Positions 30,116 through 39,324 are shown, numbered from the stretch's first letter. The stretch is DNA of 64,000 nt from Enterococcus casseliflavus NBRC 100478 (GCF_001544095.1 NZ_BCPT01000007.1:1-64000); one strand, 5' to 3'. Numbers and translations are program-made. The notes: generated from the letters alone by a model not told the origin.

Positions 30116-31003
30116 TTACCCTTTGACGGAACCAACCATTGCACCTTTCACGAAATACTTCTGGACAAAGGGATAGGCGATCAACATTGGCAGAGTTGCA
30201 ACGACGATCACGGCCATTTTTACGGATTGTGCTGGGGGGACAACATCGACACTAGCGGCATCGGCGTTCATCCCGCTGGAGACGATCACGATTTGTCGAA
30301 GGAGCACTTGGATCGGCCATTTCGCTGAATCATTGATGTACAAGATCGCTGATTGATAAGTATTCCAATAACTAACAGCGTAGAACAAAGAGATCGTCGC
30401 AATCGATGGTAAGGAAAGGGGTAAGATGATACGGAAAAAGACGCCCCAATCAGAGCAACCATCCATTTTTGCGGATTCCTCTAAACTATCAGGAATCCCT
30501 TGGAAAAAGTTTCTCATAATGATCATATTATATGCACTGATGGCGCTCGGTAAGATCAATGCCCAGAGAGAATCGATCAAGCCGAGGCTTTGTACCAAAA
30601 TAAAACTTGGGATCATCCCACCGCTAAACAACATGGTAAATACGACAATAAAGTTGAAGATGCCGCGTCCATGCAAATATTTTCTCGAAAGAGCATAGGC
30701 CATAAAAGAGGTCAAGATCATTGAAAGAACCGTTCCGACGATGGTCACGAAAAGGGAAACACCAATACTCGTAAAAATCGTGGGTGTCGAGAGAATATAC
30801 CGGTAAGCATTTAAGCTAAATTCACGTGGGATAATGATAAATGTTCGTGTCGCGATCTCAGAAGAAGAAGCAAAGGAGCTTCCGAGAATGTTTAGAAAAG
30901 GTAAGAGACACGTTAAGGTGAAGAGTAGTAGAAAGCCAATAATAAATCCTTGAACGACCCGTTCACTTTTCGGGCGGTTCGTTTTTTTCAGGGTTTGTTG
31001 CAT
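30116..31003 (-). CDS. ABC oligosaccharide importer permease, LplC/YtcP type
   Basis: A 295-residue permease with six predicted helices, EAA loop PDSLEESAKMDGCSDWGVFFRI and the family-typical end FVQKYFVKGAMVGSVKG. It is transcribed away from its probable partner at 31263, which is unusual for two permeases of one importer. ATG 31003 is chosen because GGAGG precedes it. The lipoprotein partner lies 8 kb away at 39325. The promoter lies in the 260-base divergent region. Confidence 0.88.
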   Translation of the reverse strand: MQQTLKKTNRPKSERVVQGFIIGFLLLFTLTCLLPFLNILGSSFASSSEIATRTFIIIPREFSLNAYRYILSTPTIFTSIGVSLFVTIVGTVLSMILTSFMAYALSRKYLHGRGIFNFIVVFTMLFSGGMIPSFILVQSLGLIDSLWALILPSAISAYNMIIMRNFFQGIPDSLEESAKMDGCSDWGVFFRIILPLSLPSIATISLFYAVSYWNTYQSAILYINDSAKWPIQVLLRQIVIVSSGMNADAASVDVVPPAQSVKMAVIVVATLPMLIAYPFVQKYFVKGAMVGSVKG

Positions 31004-31065
31004 AGAAAAAACCTCCATCTTTTTTTACTTAAATAGGTACTTCCAACGTATCATGAGGCGGGGAC

Positions 31066-31079
31066 AACGTATATAATCA
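31066..31079 (-). promoter_or_regulatory. Promoter-proximal repeat TGATTATATACGTT, minus copy
   Basis: Read on the minus strand this is TGATTATATACGTT, with a TATATA -10-like core. An exact copy lies on the plus strand at 31192-31205. The two mark the divergent permease promoters. The -35 boxes are weak, as expected if an activator is needed. Confidence 0.5.
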
Positions 31080-31109
31080 CTTTTACATGTTAAGAAATTC
31101 ACAATAATG

Positions 31110-31121
31110 ATAAACGTTGAT
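31110..31121. promoter_or_regulatory. LacI-like operator in the permease divergent region
   Basis: ATAAACGTTGAT is a near-palindrome around a central CG, located between the two divergent promoter repeats. The binding protein is unknown; the LacI protein of the uxa operon or CcpA are candidates. Confidence 0.35.
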
Positions 31122-31191
31122 AAATCAAGGGTTTTCCAATTCGATTGAGAAATAATCCTAAAAAATGTATGCCTTTTCAAAGCTGAGAAAA

Positions 31192-31205
31192 TGATTATAT
31201 ACGTT
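31192..31205 (+). promoter_or_regulatory. Promoter-proximal repeat TGATTATATACGTT, plus copy
   Basis: Exact inverted copy of the minus-strand element, 112 bases away. TTTTCA upstream at a 16-base distance could be its -35. It lies about 58 bases before the permease start codon. Confidence 0.5.
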
Positions 31206-31262
31206 ATCTTTTTTTCACGCTACCATGGGACTATCAAATCAAAAAAATTCGGAGGAACAAGT

Positions 31263-32231
31263 ATGGAAACAAAAGTTGATAATTACTTCTCACCACTTAA
31301 TGAAGAAGAACAGCGGCTGCGGCTGAAAAAGAAAAAATGGGCGCAAATCAGAAAAAATCGTGCCCTCTATATTATGGTATTGCCGGGGATTTTATATTTT
31401 CTTATTTTCCGTTACATACCGATGGGCGGTTTGGTCATCGCTTTTCAAGACTACCAACCATTCTTGGGGATCCTAGGAAGCCCCTTTGTTGGCTTCACTC
31501 ATTTTATTCGGCTCTTTACTGAAGATACCTTCGTGATGTTGATGCGCAATACACTGATCATGTTTTTCTTAAATATCACGATTTCTTTCCCTTTTCCTAT
31601 ATTATTGGCACTTATGCTAAATGAAGTAAACAATCGCCGTTTGAAAAAAGGGATTCAAACCATCATTTATTTGCCTCATTTTATGTCGTGGGTCATCGTT
31701 GTTTCCATCTTCTATGTTTTATTAACGACAGAAGGTGGTGTAATCAATAACATGATCGAAAGTCTTGGTGGCGAACGTATCCCGTTTCTAACAAGCCGCA
31801 CGTGGTTGCGTCCAATGTACATTTTCCAAGATCTTTGGAAAGGTGCCGGTTGGGGGACGATCGTCTATCTAGCCGCTATTACCAATGTTGATGAACAGCT
31901 TTATGAAGCTGCGGATATGGATGGGGCTGGCAAGCTACGAAAAATGTGGCATATCACATTGCCTTGTATTCGTCCAACGATTGTAACCTTATTGATTTTA
32001 AAGATCGGTTCGATCTTAGATATGGGCTTTGAGCATATGTTCTTGTTGATGAACTCAATGAACCGTGAAGTTGCCCAAATCTTTGATACCTTTGTCTATA
32101 CCGCCGGGATTCAAAATGGTCAATTGAGTTACTCGACAGCTGTTGGGCTGTTTAAAGGACTTGTTGGCTTGATCCTCGTTATCTTTGCGAATCGTTTGGC
32201 GAAAAAAATTGGCGAAGACGGGATTTATTAA
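31263..32231 (+). CDS. ABC oligosaccharide importer permease, LplB/YteP type
   Basis: A 322-residue permease with six predicted helices and EAA loop LYEAADMDGAGKLRKMWHITLPCIRP. It belongs to the LplB/YteP group of oligosaccharide importers. First gene of the plus-strand pectin operon. ATG 31263 follows GGAGG; the reading frame open from 31191 includes the promoter and is not real coding sequence. Its partner permease is divergent (30116) and its lipoprotein is at 39325. No ATPase gene is present. Confidence 0.88.
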   Translation: METKVDNYFSPLNEEEQRLRLKKKKWAQIRKNRALYIMVLPGILYFLIFRYIPMGGLVIAFQDYQPFLGILGSPFVGFTHFIRLFTEDTFVMLMRNTLIMFFLNITISFPFPILLALMLNEVNNRRLKKGIQTIIYLPHFMSWVIVVSIFYVLLTTEGGVINNMIESLGGERIPFLTSRTWLRPMYIFQDLWKGAGWGTIVYLAAITNVDEQLYEAADMDGAGKLRKMWHITLPCIRPTIVTLLILKIGSILDMGFEHMFLLMNSMNREVAQIFDTFVYTAGIQNGQLSYSTAVGLFKGLVGLILVIFANRLAKKIGEDGIY

Positions 32232-32246
32232 GAAAGAAGGGATCAC

Positions 32247-32924
32247 ATGACGATCGAAAAGATCACGAAAATCAACGAAGGATTACTCGCATTTTTGACG
32301 CTGATCGCACTTCACTTTCTTTGGCTCAGTGTGACTCTCCTGGGAGGGGTCCTCTTTGGCATTGGCCCTGCGTCGTATGCCATGATGAAATATTATGATC
32401 GCTGGCTTCGTCTTCATGAACGACCACCTTTGATCAAAAGTTTTTTCTACTATAGTAAAGAACGGTTCCGACAATCGGTGCTGATCAGTTGGTTGTTTCT
32501 GATCATTGCAGCGATCGTGATCACCAACATATTTGCGCCATTTCCATGGTTTATCCAAGTAGCGAATGTCCTCTTTTTGATTGCGTTTCTCTTTTTATTC
32601 ATGCACGTGTATACCGTCATGGCAGCCACCAACTTTGTGACCGTGTTTGAGATCCTGCGGGGGAGTGTGTTGTTAGGTTTAGGCTATCTGCATTATTCGA
32701 TCATAAGTTGGACGATTTTGATCGTTGGCTATTTAGTCCTGGGTAGTTATTTCTTGATCGGCCTCTTTTTGATGGGTAGCAGCTTAGTTGGTGGTGTTTT
32801 TGCCCTTGCTGGTAAAAAAATTCTTCAAGATATCCACCCAATTGAAACAGATCAGGTGGTTTCAAAAACGGCATCGACTACGGAGCAAACCGTTGCCAGC
32901 AAAGGAGATGAGGTCATTATCTAA
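32247..32924 (+). CDS. DUF624 (YesL-like) membrane protein
   Basis: A 225-residue protein with about five hydrophobic segments; FGIGPASYAMMKYYDRWLR near the N-terminus is typical of DUF624. It follows the LplB-type permease by 15 bases. A relative sits at the end of the other importer operon (10967), so the family goes with this importer type. Function unknown. Confidence 0.8.
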   Translation: MTIEKITKINEGLLAFLTLIALHFLWLSVTLLGGVLFGIGPASYAMMKYYDRWLRLHERPPLIKSFFYYSKERFRQSVLISWLFLIIAAIVITNIFAPFPWFIQVANVLFLIAFLFLFMHVYTVMAATNFVTVFEILRGSVLLGLGYLHYSIISWTILIVGYLVLGSYFLIGLFLMGSSLVGGVFALAGKKILQDIHPIETDQVVSKTASTTEQTVASKGDEVII

Positions 32925-33089
32925 AGAAAACGGCTCAAAGACTTTTACTGGTCCGCAAACAAAACGGTCACTAGAGAACACCTGAAAATAGCAAGACAAG
33001 CTGAACCCTCATGAAATACAGCCGGTAAAACGGATTCATTCAAATAGCTCTATGAATTGAGGAGACTACAATAAAAGGAAGTATCGTAC

Positions 33090-34211
33090 ATGAAGAACTA
33101 TTCGGAAATTGCTTTGAACACATTATTTGAGCGCTATGACTACTTATGCAAAGAAAAAATTTATCACGGAAAATGGTCCTATGACATCGGGGTCGTTTTA
33201 CAAGGCGTGAAAGAAGCCTATGAGCAAACTGGTGACAACCGCTATTTCGACTATATCCAAAACACGATGGATTTTTATATTGACGAAGACGGTTGTATCA
33301 AAAACTATCAGATGGATGCGATGAATATCGATTACATCAATAATGGCAAATGTTTATTCTTACTATACAAAGAAACAGGTGCTTCAAAATACAAGATCGC
33401 CTTGGACACGCTGTATCAACAATTACAGCAGATGCCAAGAACAAGCGAAGGCGGGTTCTGGCATAAAAAAATCTATCCTTATCAAATGTGGTTAGATGGC
33501 TTATATATGGGGGCCCCATTTCTAACAGAATACGCACTGACATTTGAGAAAGAAGAAGCATTGGAAGATGTAATCAAGCAATTCACCTTATGCTTTACTC
33601 ATACCCTAGATCCAAAAACGGGTCTTTTGTATCACGCGTGGGATGAACAAAAAGTCCAGCCGTGGGCAGATCCTGAGACCGGTTGTTCAAAAAATTTCTG
33701 GGGACGATCAATGGGATGGTTCATGATGGCTCTCACAGATACGATGGTGCTATTAGGGGAATCAGAGCAGAAGAATCCATTAGAAAAAATGTTTGTCTCC
33801 TGTCTAGAAGCTCTTGCTAAAGTAAGAGATCCCCAGAAAAAAGTGTGGTATCAAGTCTTAGATAAAGGCAGTGAGCGTGGGAATTATTTAGAAGCATCCG
33901 CTTCTTCAATGATTTGTTACGCAACAGCGAAAGCAGTCAAAGCAGGGATCATCGATCAAAAATGGCAAGTGTTTGCCCAAGAGACCTATCAAGGATTGCT
34001 TGATGAGTTTGTCTTTTTAACAAAAGAAGGCTGGTTGAATCTGATCAGAAACTGTGAAGTTGCTGGTCTTGGTGGCCCAGATGATCGGGATGGTACGTTT
34101 GTTTACTATATCAGTGAACCCGTTATCACGAATGATTTCAAAGGATACGGTGCCTTTTTACAAGCAAGTTTACTGCTACAACCACTAACGGAGGAAGGAA
34201 GCAAGAAATGA
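33090..34211 (+). CDS. GH105 unsaturated uronyl hydrolase (YteR/YesR-like)
   Basis: A 373-residue GH105 enzyme without signal peptide. The (alpha/alpha)6 fold is suggested by repeated Trp/Tyr patterns; the catalytic Asp136 lies in QMWLDGLYMGAPFL, the family's hallmark. It removes the unsaturated uronate from the non-reducing end of pectin fragments, yielding 5-keto-4-deoxyuronate for KduI. AAAGGAAG precedes the ATG. The 165 bases before it hold only weak hairpins. It overlaps the GH28 gene by four bases (ATGA). Confidence 0.9.
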   Translation: MKNYSEIALNTLFERYDYLCKEKIYHGKWSYDIGVVLQGVKEAYEQTGDNRYFDYIQNTMDFYIDEDGCIKNYQMDAMNIDYINNGKCLFLLYKETGASKYKIALDTLYQQLQQMPRTSEGGFWHKKIYPYQMWLDGLYMGAPFLTEYALTFEKEEALEDVIKQFTLCFTHTLDPKTGLLYHAWDEQKVQPWADPETGCSKNFWGRSMGWFMMALTDTMVLLGESEQKNPLEKMFVSCLEALAKVRDPQKKVWYQVLDKGSERGNYLEASASSMICYATAKAVKAGIIDQKWQVFAQETYQGLLDEFVFLTKEGWLNLIRNCEVAGLGGPDDRDGTFVYYISEPVITNDFKGYGAFLQASLLLQPLTEEGSKK

Positions 34212-35524
34212 ATATCCAATTGACTACATCTGATTTACAAGAAAAAGAAGGTCTGTTGACAGAAGCGATTCAAGAAAAAATTGATGAATTGCATCAACAA
34301 GGAGGAGGCAGAATCACTTTTTCCGCAGGACGCTATCCGACAGGTGCGCTCTTTTTAAAAAGTAACATTGAACTGCACCTACTATTGGGGGCGACCTTAG
34401 TATTTTCTGATGATCCCAAAGACTATCCCGTCGTCGTGTCTCGCTGGGAAGGGGTCAAACGGGAAGTTTATGCCTCTTGTTTATATGCCGAGAATGCGGA
34501 AAATATCGCTGTCACAGGATTAGGAATGCTTGATGGACAAGGGCAAAGATGGTGGAAGACCTTTCGGGAAAACCGTGAACAACTTGCTTATCCACGACCT
34601 AAATTGATCAGTTTTGACTCTTGCCAGCAAATTACGTTGAAAGATATCCGTCTTGTCGATTCACCAAGTTGGACCGTCAATCCGATTCTTTGCCAAGATC
34701 TAACGATCGATAATCTTCGCATCAAAAATCCAGCGGATTCGCCAAATACGGATGGGATCGATCCTGAATCTTGTAAAAATGTCCGCATCAGTAACTGTCA
34801 TATCGATGTTGGCGATGATTGTATCGCCATCAAATCAGGAACGGAGGACACCAAAGAACGGGTCGCTTGTGAGAATATCACGATCGTAAATTGCCATATG
34901 CTTCATGGGCATGGGGCAGTCGTTCTAGGTAGTGAGATGAGCGGCGATATTCGTAATGTCACCATCAGTAATTGTATTTTTCAAGATACCGATCGTGGGA
35001 TTCGGTTGAAATCCCGTCGGGGACGTGGCGGAACGATCGAAGATATTCGAGTGAATAACATTGTGATGGATAATGTTATCTGTCCATTCACTTTAAATCT
35101 TTACTATTTCTGTGGACCGAAAGGCAAAGAAAAGTATGTTTGGGATAAAAATCCGTACCCGATCACCGAGGAAACCCCTCATTTTCGGAGAATCCATTTT
35201 GCAAATATCTCGGCTCGGAATGTTCATGCGGCCGCTGGATTTGTTTATGGCTTGGCTGAACAATTTATTTCAGATATCACTTTCCAAGATATTGCTGTCT
35301 CTATGGCTGAACACCCAATTCCAGGAAAGCCTGCAATGATGACAGGTATCGAAGAGATGACAAAACAAGGCTTTTATATTGGCTGTGGACGGAATATTCA
35401 GTTTGATCGTATCAATTTGGAAGGCGTAACTGAAGCGTTCCATATCGAGAATAGTCGGGAAATCACCGTCACACAATCATTTGAGAATCGTCAGCCTCTG
35501 GCATTTCAAGGAGATTTTTTGTGA
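34208..35524 (+). CDS. GH28 polygalacturonase, intracellular
   Basis: A 438-residue beta-helix GH28 enzyme with all active-site motifs: NTDGID (Asp182), GDDC (Asp203, Asp204), HGHG and IRLKS. There is no signal peptide, so it acts on imported oligogalacturonides, probably as an exo-enzyme releasing galacturonate for UxaC. Coupled to GH105 upstream and to the esterase downstream through four-base overlaps. Confidence 0.92.
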   Translation: MNIQLTTSDLQEKEGLLTEAIQEKIDELHQQGGGRITFSAGRYPTGALFLKSNIELHLLLGATLVFSDDPKDYPVVVSRWEGVKREVYASCLYAENAENIAVTGLGMLDGQGQRWWKTFRENREQLAYPRPKLISFDSCQQITLKDIRLVDSPSWTVNPILCQDLTIDNLRIKNPADSPNTDGIDPESCKNVRISNCHIDVGDDCIAIKSGTEDTKERVACENITIVNCHMLHGHGAVVLGSEMSGDIRNVTISNCIFQDTDRGIRLKSRRGRGGTIEDIRVNNIVMDNVICPFTLNLYYFCGPKGKEKYVWDKNPYPITEETPHFRRIHFANISARNVHAAAGFVYGLAEQFISDITFQDIAVSMAEHPIPGKPAMMTGIEEMTKQGFYIGCGRNIQFDRINLEGVTEAFHIENSREITVTQSFENRQPLAFQGDFL

Positions 35525-36411
35525 GGGATCCTCAGTTACTACAGCTGCTAGGTCCTGATATGAAAGTTGCACCACAAGTGGTTCAGCAAACAAAAGAGCA
35601 AGTGCAAAATTATACCTTGGAACATTTACTTCTACGATTAAATCAAGAAGAGGCTGTCCCTGCATACTTTGCTTATCCTAGCTCTCAGCAACCTGTTCCA
35701 CTCGTTTTGTTCAATCATTCTCATGGCGGCGACTTCACGATGGGGAAAGAAGAACTGCGACAAAGTCCGTGTTATATGCAAAAAGAAAGCCTATTCGCGA
35801 CATTTATGAACTTGGGCGTCGCCGTTGGGGTGATCGACATGTGGGGCTTTGGCGAACGAAAAAACGGTGAGAATGATAGCTACAAGCGGTTTCTGTTGCA
35901 AGGCAAAACATTATGGGGCCAACGAATCTATGACAATCAACAGTTTTTGACCTATCTTGCTTCCCGCAAAGAAGTGAGACAGTCCGCTATTGCCACATTG
36001 GGACTTTCTATGGGCGGCTTGATGAGCTGGTGGTTGGCAGCAATTGATGAACGGATATCAGTGGTGGTGGACATGGCAGCACAAGTGGACTATCAAGCAT
36101 TGATCGAAGAGGACCGTCTAAGCAAACATGGGTTTTACTATTATGTTCCTAATGTGTTGAAAGACTTTACGACTGCGGCGATCCAAAAACAGATCGCACC
36201 GCGCCCGCGTTTGAGTTTGGTTGGCAAAGAGGATCGTGGCTGCCCCTCAAGCGGCGTCGCTCGTTTGGATCAGCAGCTCGGACAGCATTATGAAGCAATA
36301 GGCTACAAGGAGCATTGGCAGGCGTGTTGCTTGCCAGGCGGTCATGAAGAAACCAAGGAGATGAGAGCGCAGTGGATCGAATTTCTAAAACAGCACCTCC
36401 TATCAAGCTAA
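35521..36411 (+). CDS. Alpha/beta-hydrolase, probable carbohydrate esterase
   Basis: A 296-residue alpha/beta-hydrolase: oxyanion region NHSHGGDFTMG, nucleophile serine in TLGLSMGG, and a catalytic His in GGHEETKEM near the end. It has no signal peptide. The GTG start follows AAGGAG by seven bases and overlaps the GH28 stop. Placed between GH28 and the CE8 pectinesterase, it likely removes acetyl or methyl groups from pectin fragments; I cannot assign a carbohydrate esterase family from the sequence alone. Confidence 0.7.
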   Translation: MRDPQLLQLLGPDMKVAPQVVQQTKEQVQNYTLEHLLLRLNQEEAVPAYFAYPSSQQPVPLVLFNHSHGGDFTMGKEELRQSPCYMQKESLFATFMNLGVAVGVIDMWGFGERKNGENDSYKRFLLQGKTLWGQRIYDNQQFLTYLASRKEVRQSAIATLGLSMGGLMSWWLAAIDERISVVVDMAAQVDYQALIEEDRLSKHGFYYYVPNVLKDFTTAAIQKQIAPRPRLSLVGKEDRGCPSSGVARLDQQLGQHYEAIGYKEHWQACCLPGGHEETKEMRAQWIEFLKQHLLSS

Positions 36412-37289
36412 AGGTTAGTAAAGAGCCGCAAAAGGGTGATTTTACGAGTATCCAAGCAGCCGTGCTGGCTGCTGAAGCCTTAAACGTACCTTGTGAAATC
36501 ACGATCGCCACTGGCGTGTATCAAGAACAGGTGAAAATCTATAAGAACCAGCTTACGTTGATTGCGGAACCTAACACGTTCTTATGCTACCACTTGGCTG
36601 CCGAGCAAACCGATGAAAATGGGCAAAAAAGAGGAACGTTTCAAACAGCGACGCTCTTTATCAATAGCCGAGAAGTCTTTGTAAAAAACCTGACCATCAT
36701 CAATGACGCAGGGTATGGGCGAGCAGTCGGGCAAGCAGTTGCCGTCTATATCGAAGGGGATGACATTCGCTTCGAACGCTGTCATCTCGATGCTTTTCAA
36801 GATACCTTGTGCCTGGGACCATTGCCAAAATATACCAAAGAGGGCGAACCAATGATCAGTCCTTGGCGAAAAACAATCTTTGACCAACAACAGAGTTTGT
36901 TTTTGCATTGCAGGATCAGTGGAACAGTCGATTTTATTTTTGGCGGTGGTTCCGCCACCTTTGAAGAGTGTCGCTTGCATTGTAAAAATACACCACAAAC
37001 GAACTACATTACTGCTGCCTCAACCAACAAACAAGCAAGCGGGTTAACCTTCGATCGGTGTCGGGTGACAGGGGACAAAGCCTATTATTTAGGCCGCCCT
37101 TGGCGTAATGACGCCAAAGTCACCTTTTTATCCTGCTGCTTTGATCAACAGCTCGCCCCTTGCGGATGGTCTGATTGGGGAAAAACAGCAAGCCACCAAA
37201 CGGTCACATTCACGGAGCGAATGTGTTGTTACCAAAGAAGTCCCCAACGTCCTGAATGGGTGACTCTTGAAGGAGTGATAGAAAAATGA
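36372..37289 (+). CDS. CE8 pectin methylesterase, intracellular
   Basis: A 305-residue beta-helix pectinesterase with the family 8 motifs: GQAVAVY, the catalytic aspartates in DAFQDTL and GTVDFIFG, and the arginine in LGRPWR. Most CE8 enzymes are exported, but no signal peptide is visible here, so it would demethylate imported oligosaccharides. The GTG start lies 11 bases after AAGGAG and 40 bases inside the esterase gene; no better start exists upstream. Confidence 0.9.
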   Translation: MDRISKTAPPIKLKVSKEPQKGDFTSIQAAVLAAEALNVPCEITIATGVYQEQVKIYKNQLTLIAEPNTFLCYHLAAEQTDENGQKRGTFQTATLFINSREVFVKNLTIINDAGYGRAVGQAVAVYIEGDDIRFERCHLDAFQDTLCLGPLPKYTKEGEPMISPWRKTIFDQQQSLFLHCRISGTVDFIFGGGSATFEECRLHCKNTPQTNYITAASTNKQASGLTFDRCRVTGDKAYYLGRPWRNDAKVTFLSCCFDQQLAPCGWSDWGKTASHQTVTFTERMCCYQRSPQRPEWVTLEGVIEK

Positions 37290-37732
37290 GCAAGGCAAAA
37301 TGGTCTGGCTGGATCGGGATGGTTCTCGCTCTGGTGTTGATGGGCGGCTTTTCCTTGGCGATCAATCAAATGACTGTCCAGCAGTTCGAAGAGATCTTTC
37401 AACGTGCGTTTCCCACTATACTGAATCAAATGACGGCAGAAGCAGCATTGGCGCAATTTCAAACACTCGGTGCTTGGTTTGGCTTCACGCTGTTGACACT
37501 CCTGATATTGGTTTCAGTGGCGACGATGCTTGTTCGCTATCGTAATTATCGAAAGCAATCTTGTGCTACTTATTTTTTGACTGGTGTCGTGACATTGATT
37601 GGTAGTCAAATGATCGCTTTTCCGATTGCCTTTTGTTTCTTTTTAGCGGCGGGTTTTTGTTTTCTCCATCGCGATGACGGACACAAGAAAAAAACAACGG
37701 ACGCAGTCAGCAAACAAGGAGGGGTTGCATGA
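37286..37732 (+). CDS. Small four-helix membrane protein in the pectin operon (DUF4064-like)
   Basis: A 148-residue protein with hydrophobic segments at about 8-28, 62-84, 93-108 and 110-128, and a charged tail. It resembles DUF4064-type proteins of Firmicutes in layout (N-terminal helix, amphipathic middle, three helices), but this is a weak match. It overlaps both neighbours by four bases (ATGA), so it is firmly part of the operon. No function is known. Confidence 0.6.
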   Translation: MSKAKWSGWIGMVLALVLMGGFSLAINQMTVQQFEEIFQRAFPTILNQMTAEAALAQFQTLGAWFGFTLLTLLILVSVATMLVRYRNYRKQSCATYFLTGVVTLIGSQMIAFPIAFCFFLAAGFCFLHRDDGHKKKTTDAVSKQGGVA

Positions 37733-39321
37733 AGGCAATAATCAATAATCCGATTTTAAGAGGGTTTCATCCTGATCCGAGTATTTTAAAAGTCGAGGAT
37801 GCTTATTATTTAGCGGTTTCTTCCTTTGAGTGGTTGCCAGGAATTCGGGTCTACTGTTCCCAAGATCTAGTCAATTGGTCCCATGAAACAGATATTCTGA
37901 CGAATCAAGTGGATTTATTAGGCAACGCAGCAAATGGCAGCATTTGGGCACCGCAAATCAGCTACGCAAACGGACAATACTATTGTGTCTATACAAATGT
38001 TCGCAACACGACACGCCCCTTCAAAGACTGTCGAAACTATCTCATCACGGCTCCTACGATTCATGGACCATGGAGTGAGCCCATTTACTTAAATGGTAGT
38101 GGCTTTGATCCGTCCTTGTTTCATGATCAAGAGGGGCGTATCTGGTTATTGAATGCGCTTTGGGATTATCGTAAGGATACACCAAATAAATCGGTGGGGA
38201 TCGTGCTCCAAGAATACTCTGAAGCACAAGGCTGCTTGATCGGTGACAGAGTGCCAATTTTTTCTGGAACCCAGCTGGCGAAGACTGAAGCACCGCATCT
38301 TTATTACCACAATGAGTGTTATTACTTACTGACGGCAGAAGGAGGAACGGGTGCAGGTCATGCGGTAACAGTTTGTCGTAGTAAAACCATCACTGGACCT
38401 TATGAAGTAGATCCGCATTTTCCCATGATGCGTGCCTATCAGCGCGAAGATTCCCCTTTTCAATGTACAGGTCATGGCAGTTTGACGATTGCGCCATCAA
38501 GAGAATGGGTCATGTGCTATTTGATGACTCGGCCAGTAGAAGGAGCAGCGATCCTTGGACGAGAGACGGCACTCCAAACTGTCTATTGGGATCACGAAGG
38601 ATGGCTGCGTCTTAGCAATAACGATACGATCCCAGATCAAACCATCAGGCTCGCTAGCGACGCTCAGAAGCAAAGGACATCACCTGCTGTTTTTATTGAT
38701 GACTTTAAAGGATCGTTGCAAAAAGCATGGAACGGTAGACGATTGCTGCCCAATGAAGAGTGGTGCAATCTGAGTGAGCGACCAGGGTATTTGCGATTGA
38801 TCGGCGGAGAATCGATGCAATCGAACTTTCATAAGCACTTATTGGCGATTCGTCAACAAGACTTTTGTTTTGAAGCTGAAACAGTGATGGAATACCACCC
38901 CCAATCGTTCAATCAGATGGCTGGATTGTCGCTTTTCTTAAACGAAGAAAACTATTCGTTTTTCTACGTAACCTATGATGAAGAAGAAGGCAAGGTCCTT
39001 CGGTTGCTGCGGTGTTGTGAAGGAGAATTTCACTTGTTCCCAGATAAATTGCCCCTCGCTGCTGCAAGTGAGCCGATTGGATTGAAAGTAGTCGGTTCTT
39101 ATCTAGAAGCCCAATGGTTCTATCGGCAATCACAAACGTGGCATCGCTTTAAAAAGCAAAACATCCAGTTCTTGTCTGGTGGTTTTACGGGGAATTTCAT
39201 TGGAATCAGTGCCCATGATTTAGATCACTTTGGCAAAAGCTATGCCGATTTTGAATATTTTACGTATCAAGGGAAAGATCCGCTCGATGATGGCTCCCTA
39301 AAAATAGAGAAAGAAGGTTAA
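37729..39321 (+). CDS. GH43 beta-xylosidase/arabinofuranosidase
   Basis: A 530-residue GH43 enzyme: a five-bladed propeller (about 1-310) with the catalytic base Asp in FHPDPSI and the acid Glu in AKTEAPHLY, followed by a beta-sandwich (about 315-525) usual for XynB-type members. It has no signal peptide. It probably trims xylose or arabinose from pectin side chains. Overlap with the preceding gene and AAGGAGG show co-translation. Confidence 0.88.
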   Translation: MKAIINNPILRGFHPDPSILKVEDAYYLAVSSFEWLPGIRVYCSQDLVNWSHETDILTNQVDLLGNAANGSIWAPQISYANGQYYCVYTNVRNTTRPFKDCRNYLITAPTIHGPWSEPIYLNGSGFDPSLFHDQEGRIWLLNALWDYRKDTPNKSVGIVLQEYSEAQGCLIGDRVPIFSGTQLAKTEAPHLYYHNECYYLLTAEGGTGAGHAVTVCRSKTITGPYEVDPHFPMMRAYQREDSPFQCTGHGSLTIAPSREWVMCYLMTRPVEGAAILGRETALQTVYWDHEGWLRLSNNDTIPDQTIRLASDAQKQRTSPAVFIDDFKGSLQKAWNGRRLLPNEEWCNLSERPGYLRLIGGESMQSNFHKHLLAIRQQDFCFEAETVMEYHPQSFNQMAGLSLFLNEENYSFFYVTYDEEEGKVLRLLRCCEGEFHLFPDKLPLAAASEPIGLKVVGSYLEAQWFYRQSQTWHRFKKQNIQFLSGGFTGNFIGISAHDLDHFGKSYADFEYFTYQGKDPLDDGSLKIEKEG

Positions 39322-39324
39322 CAA

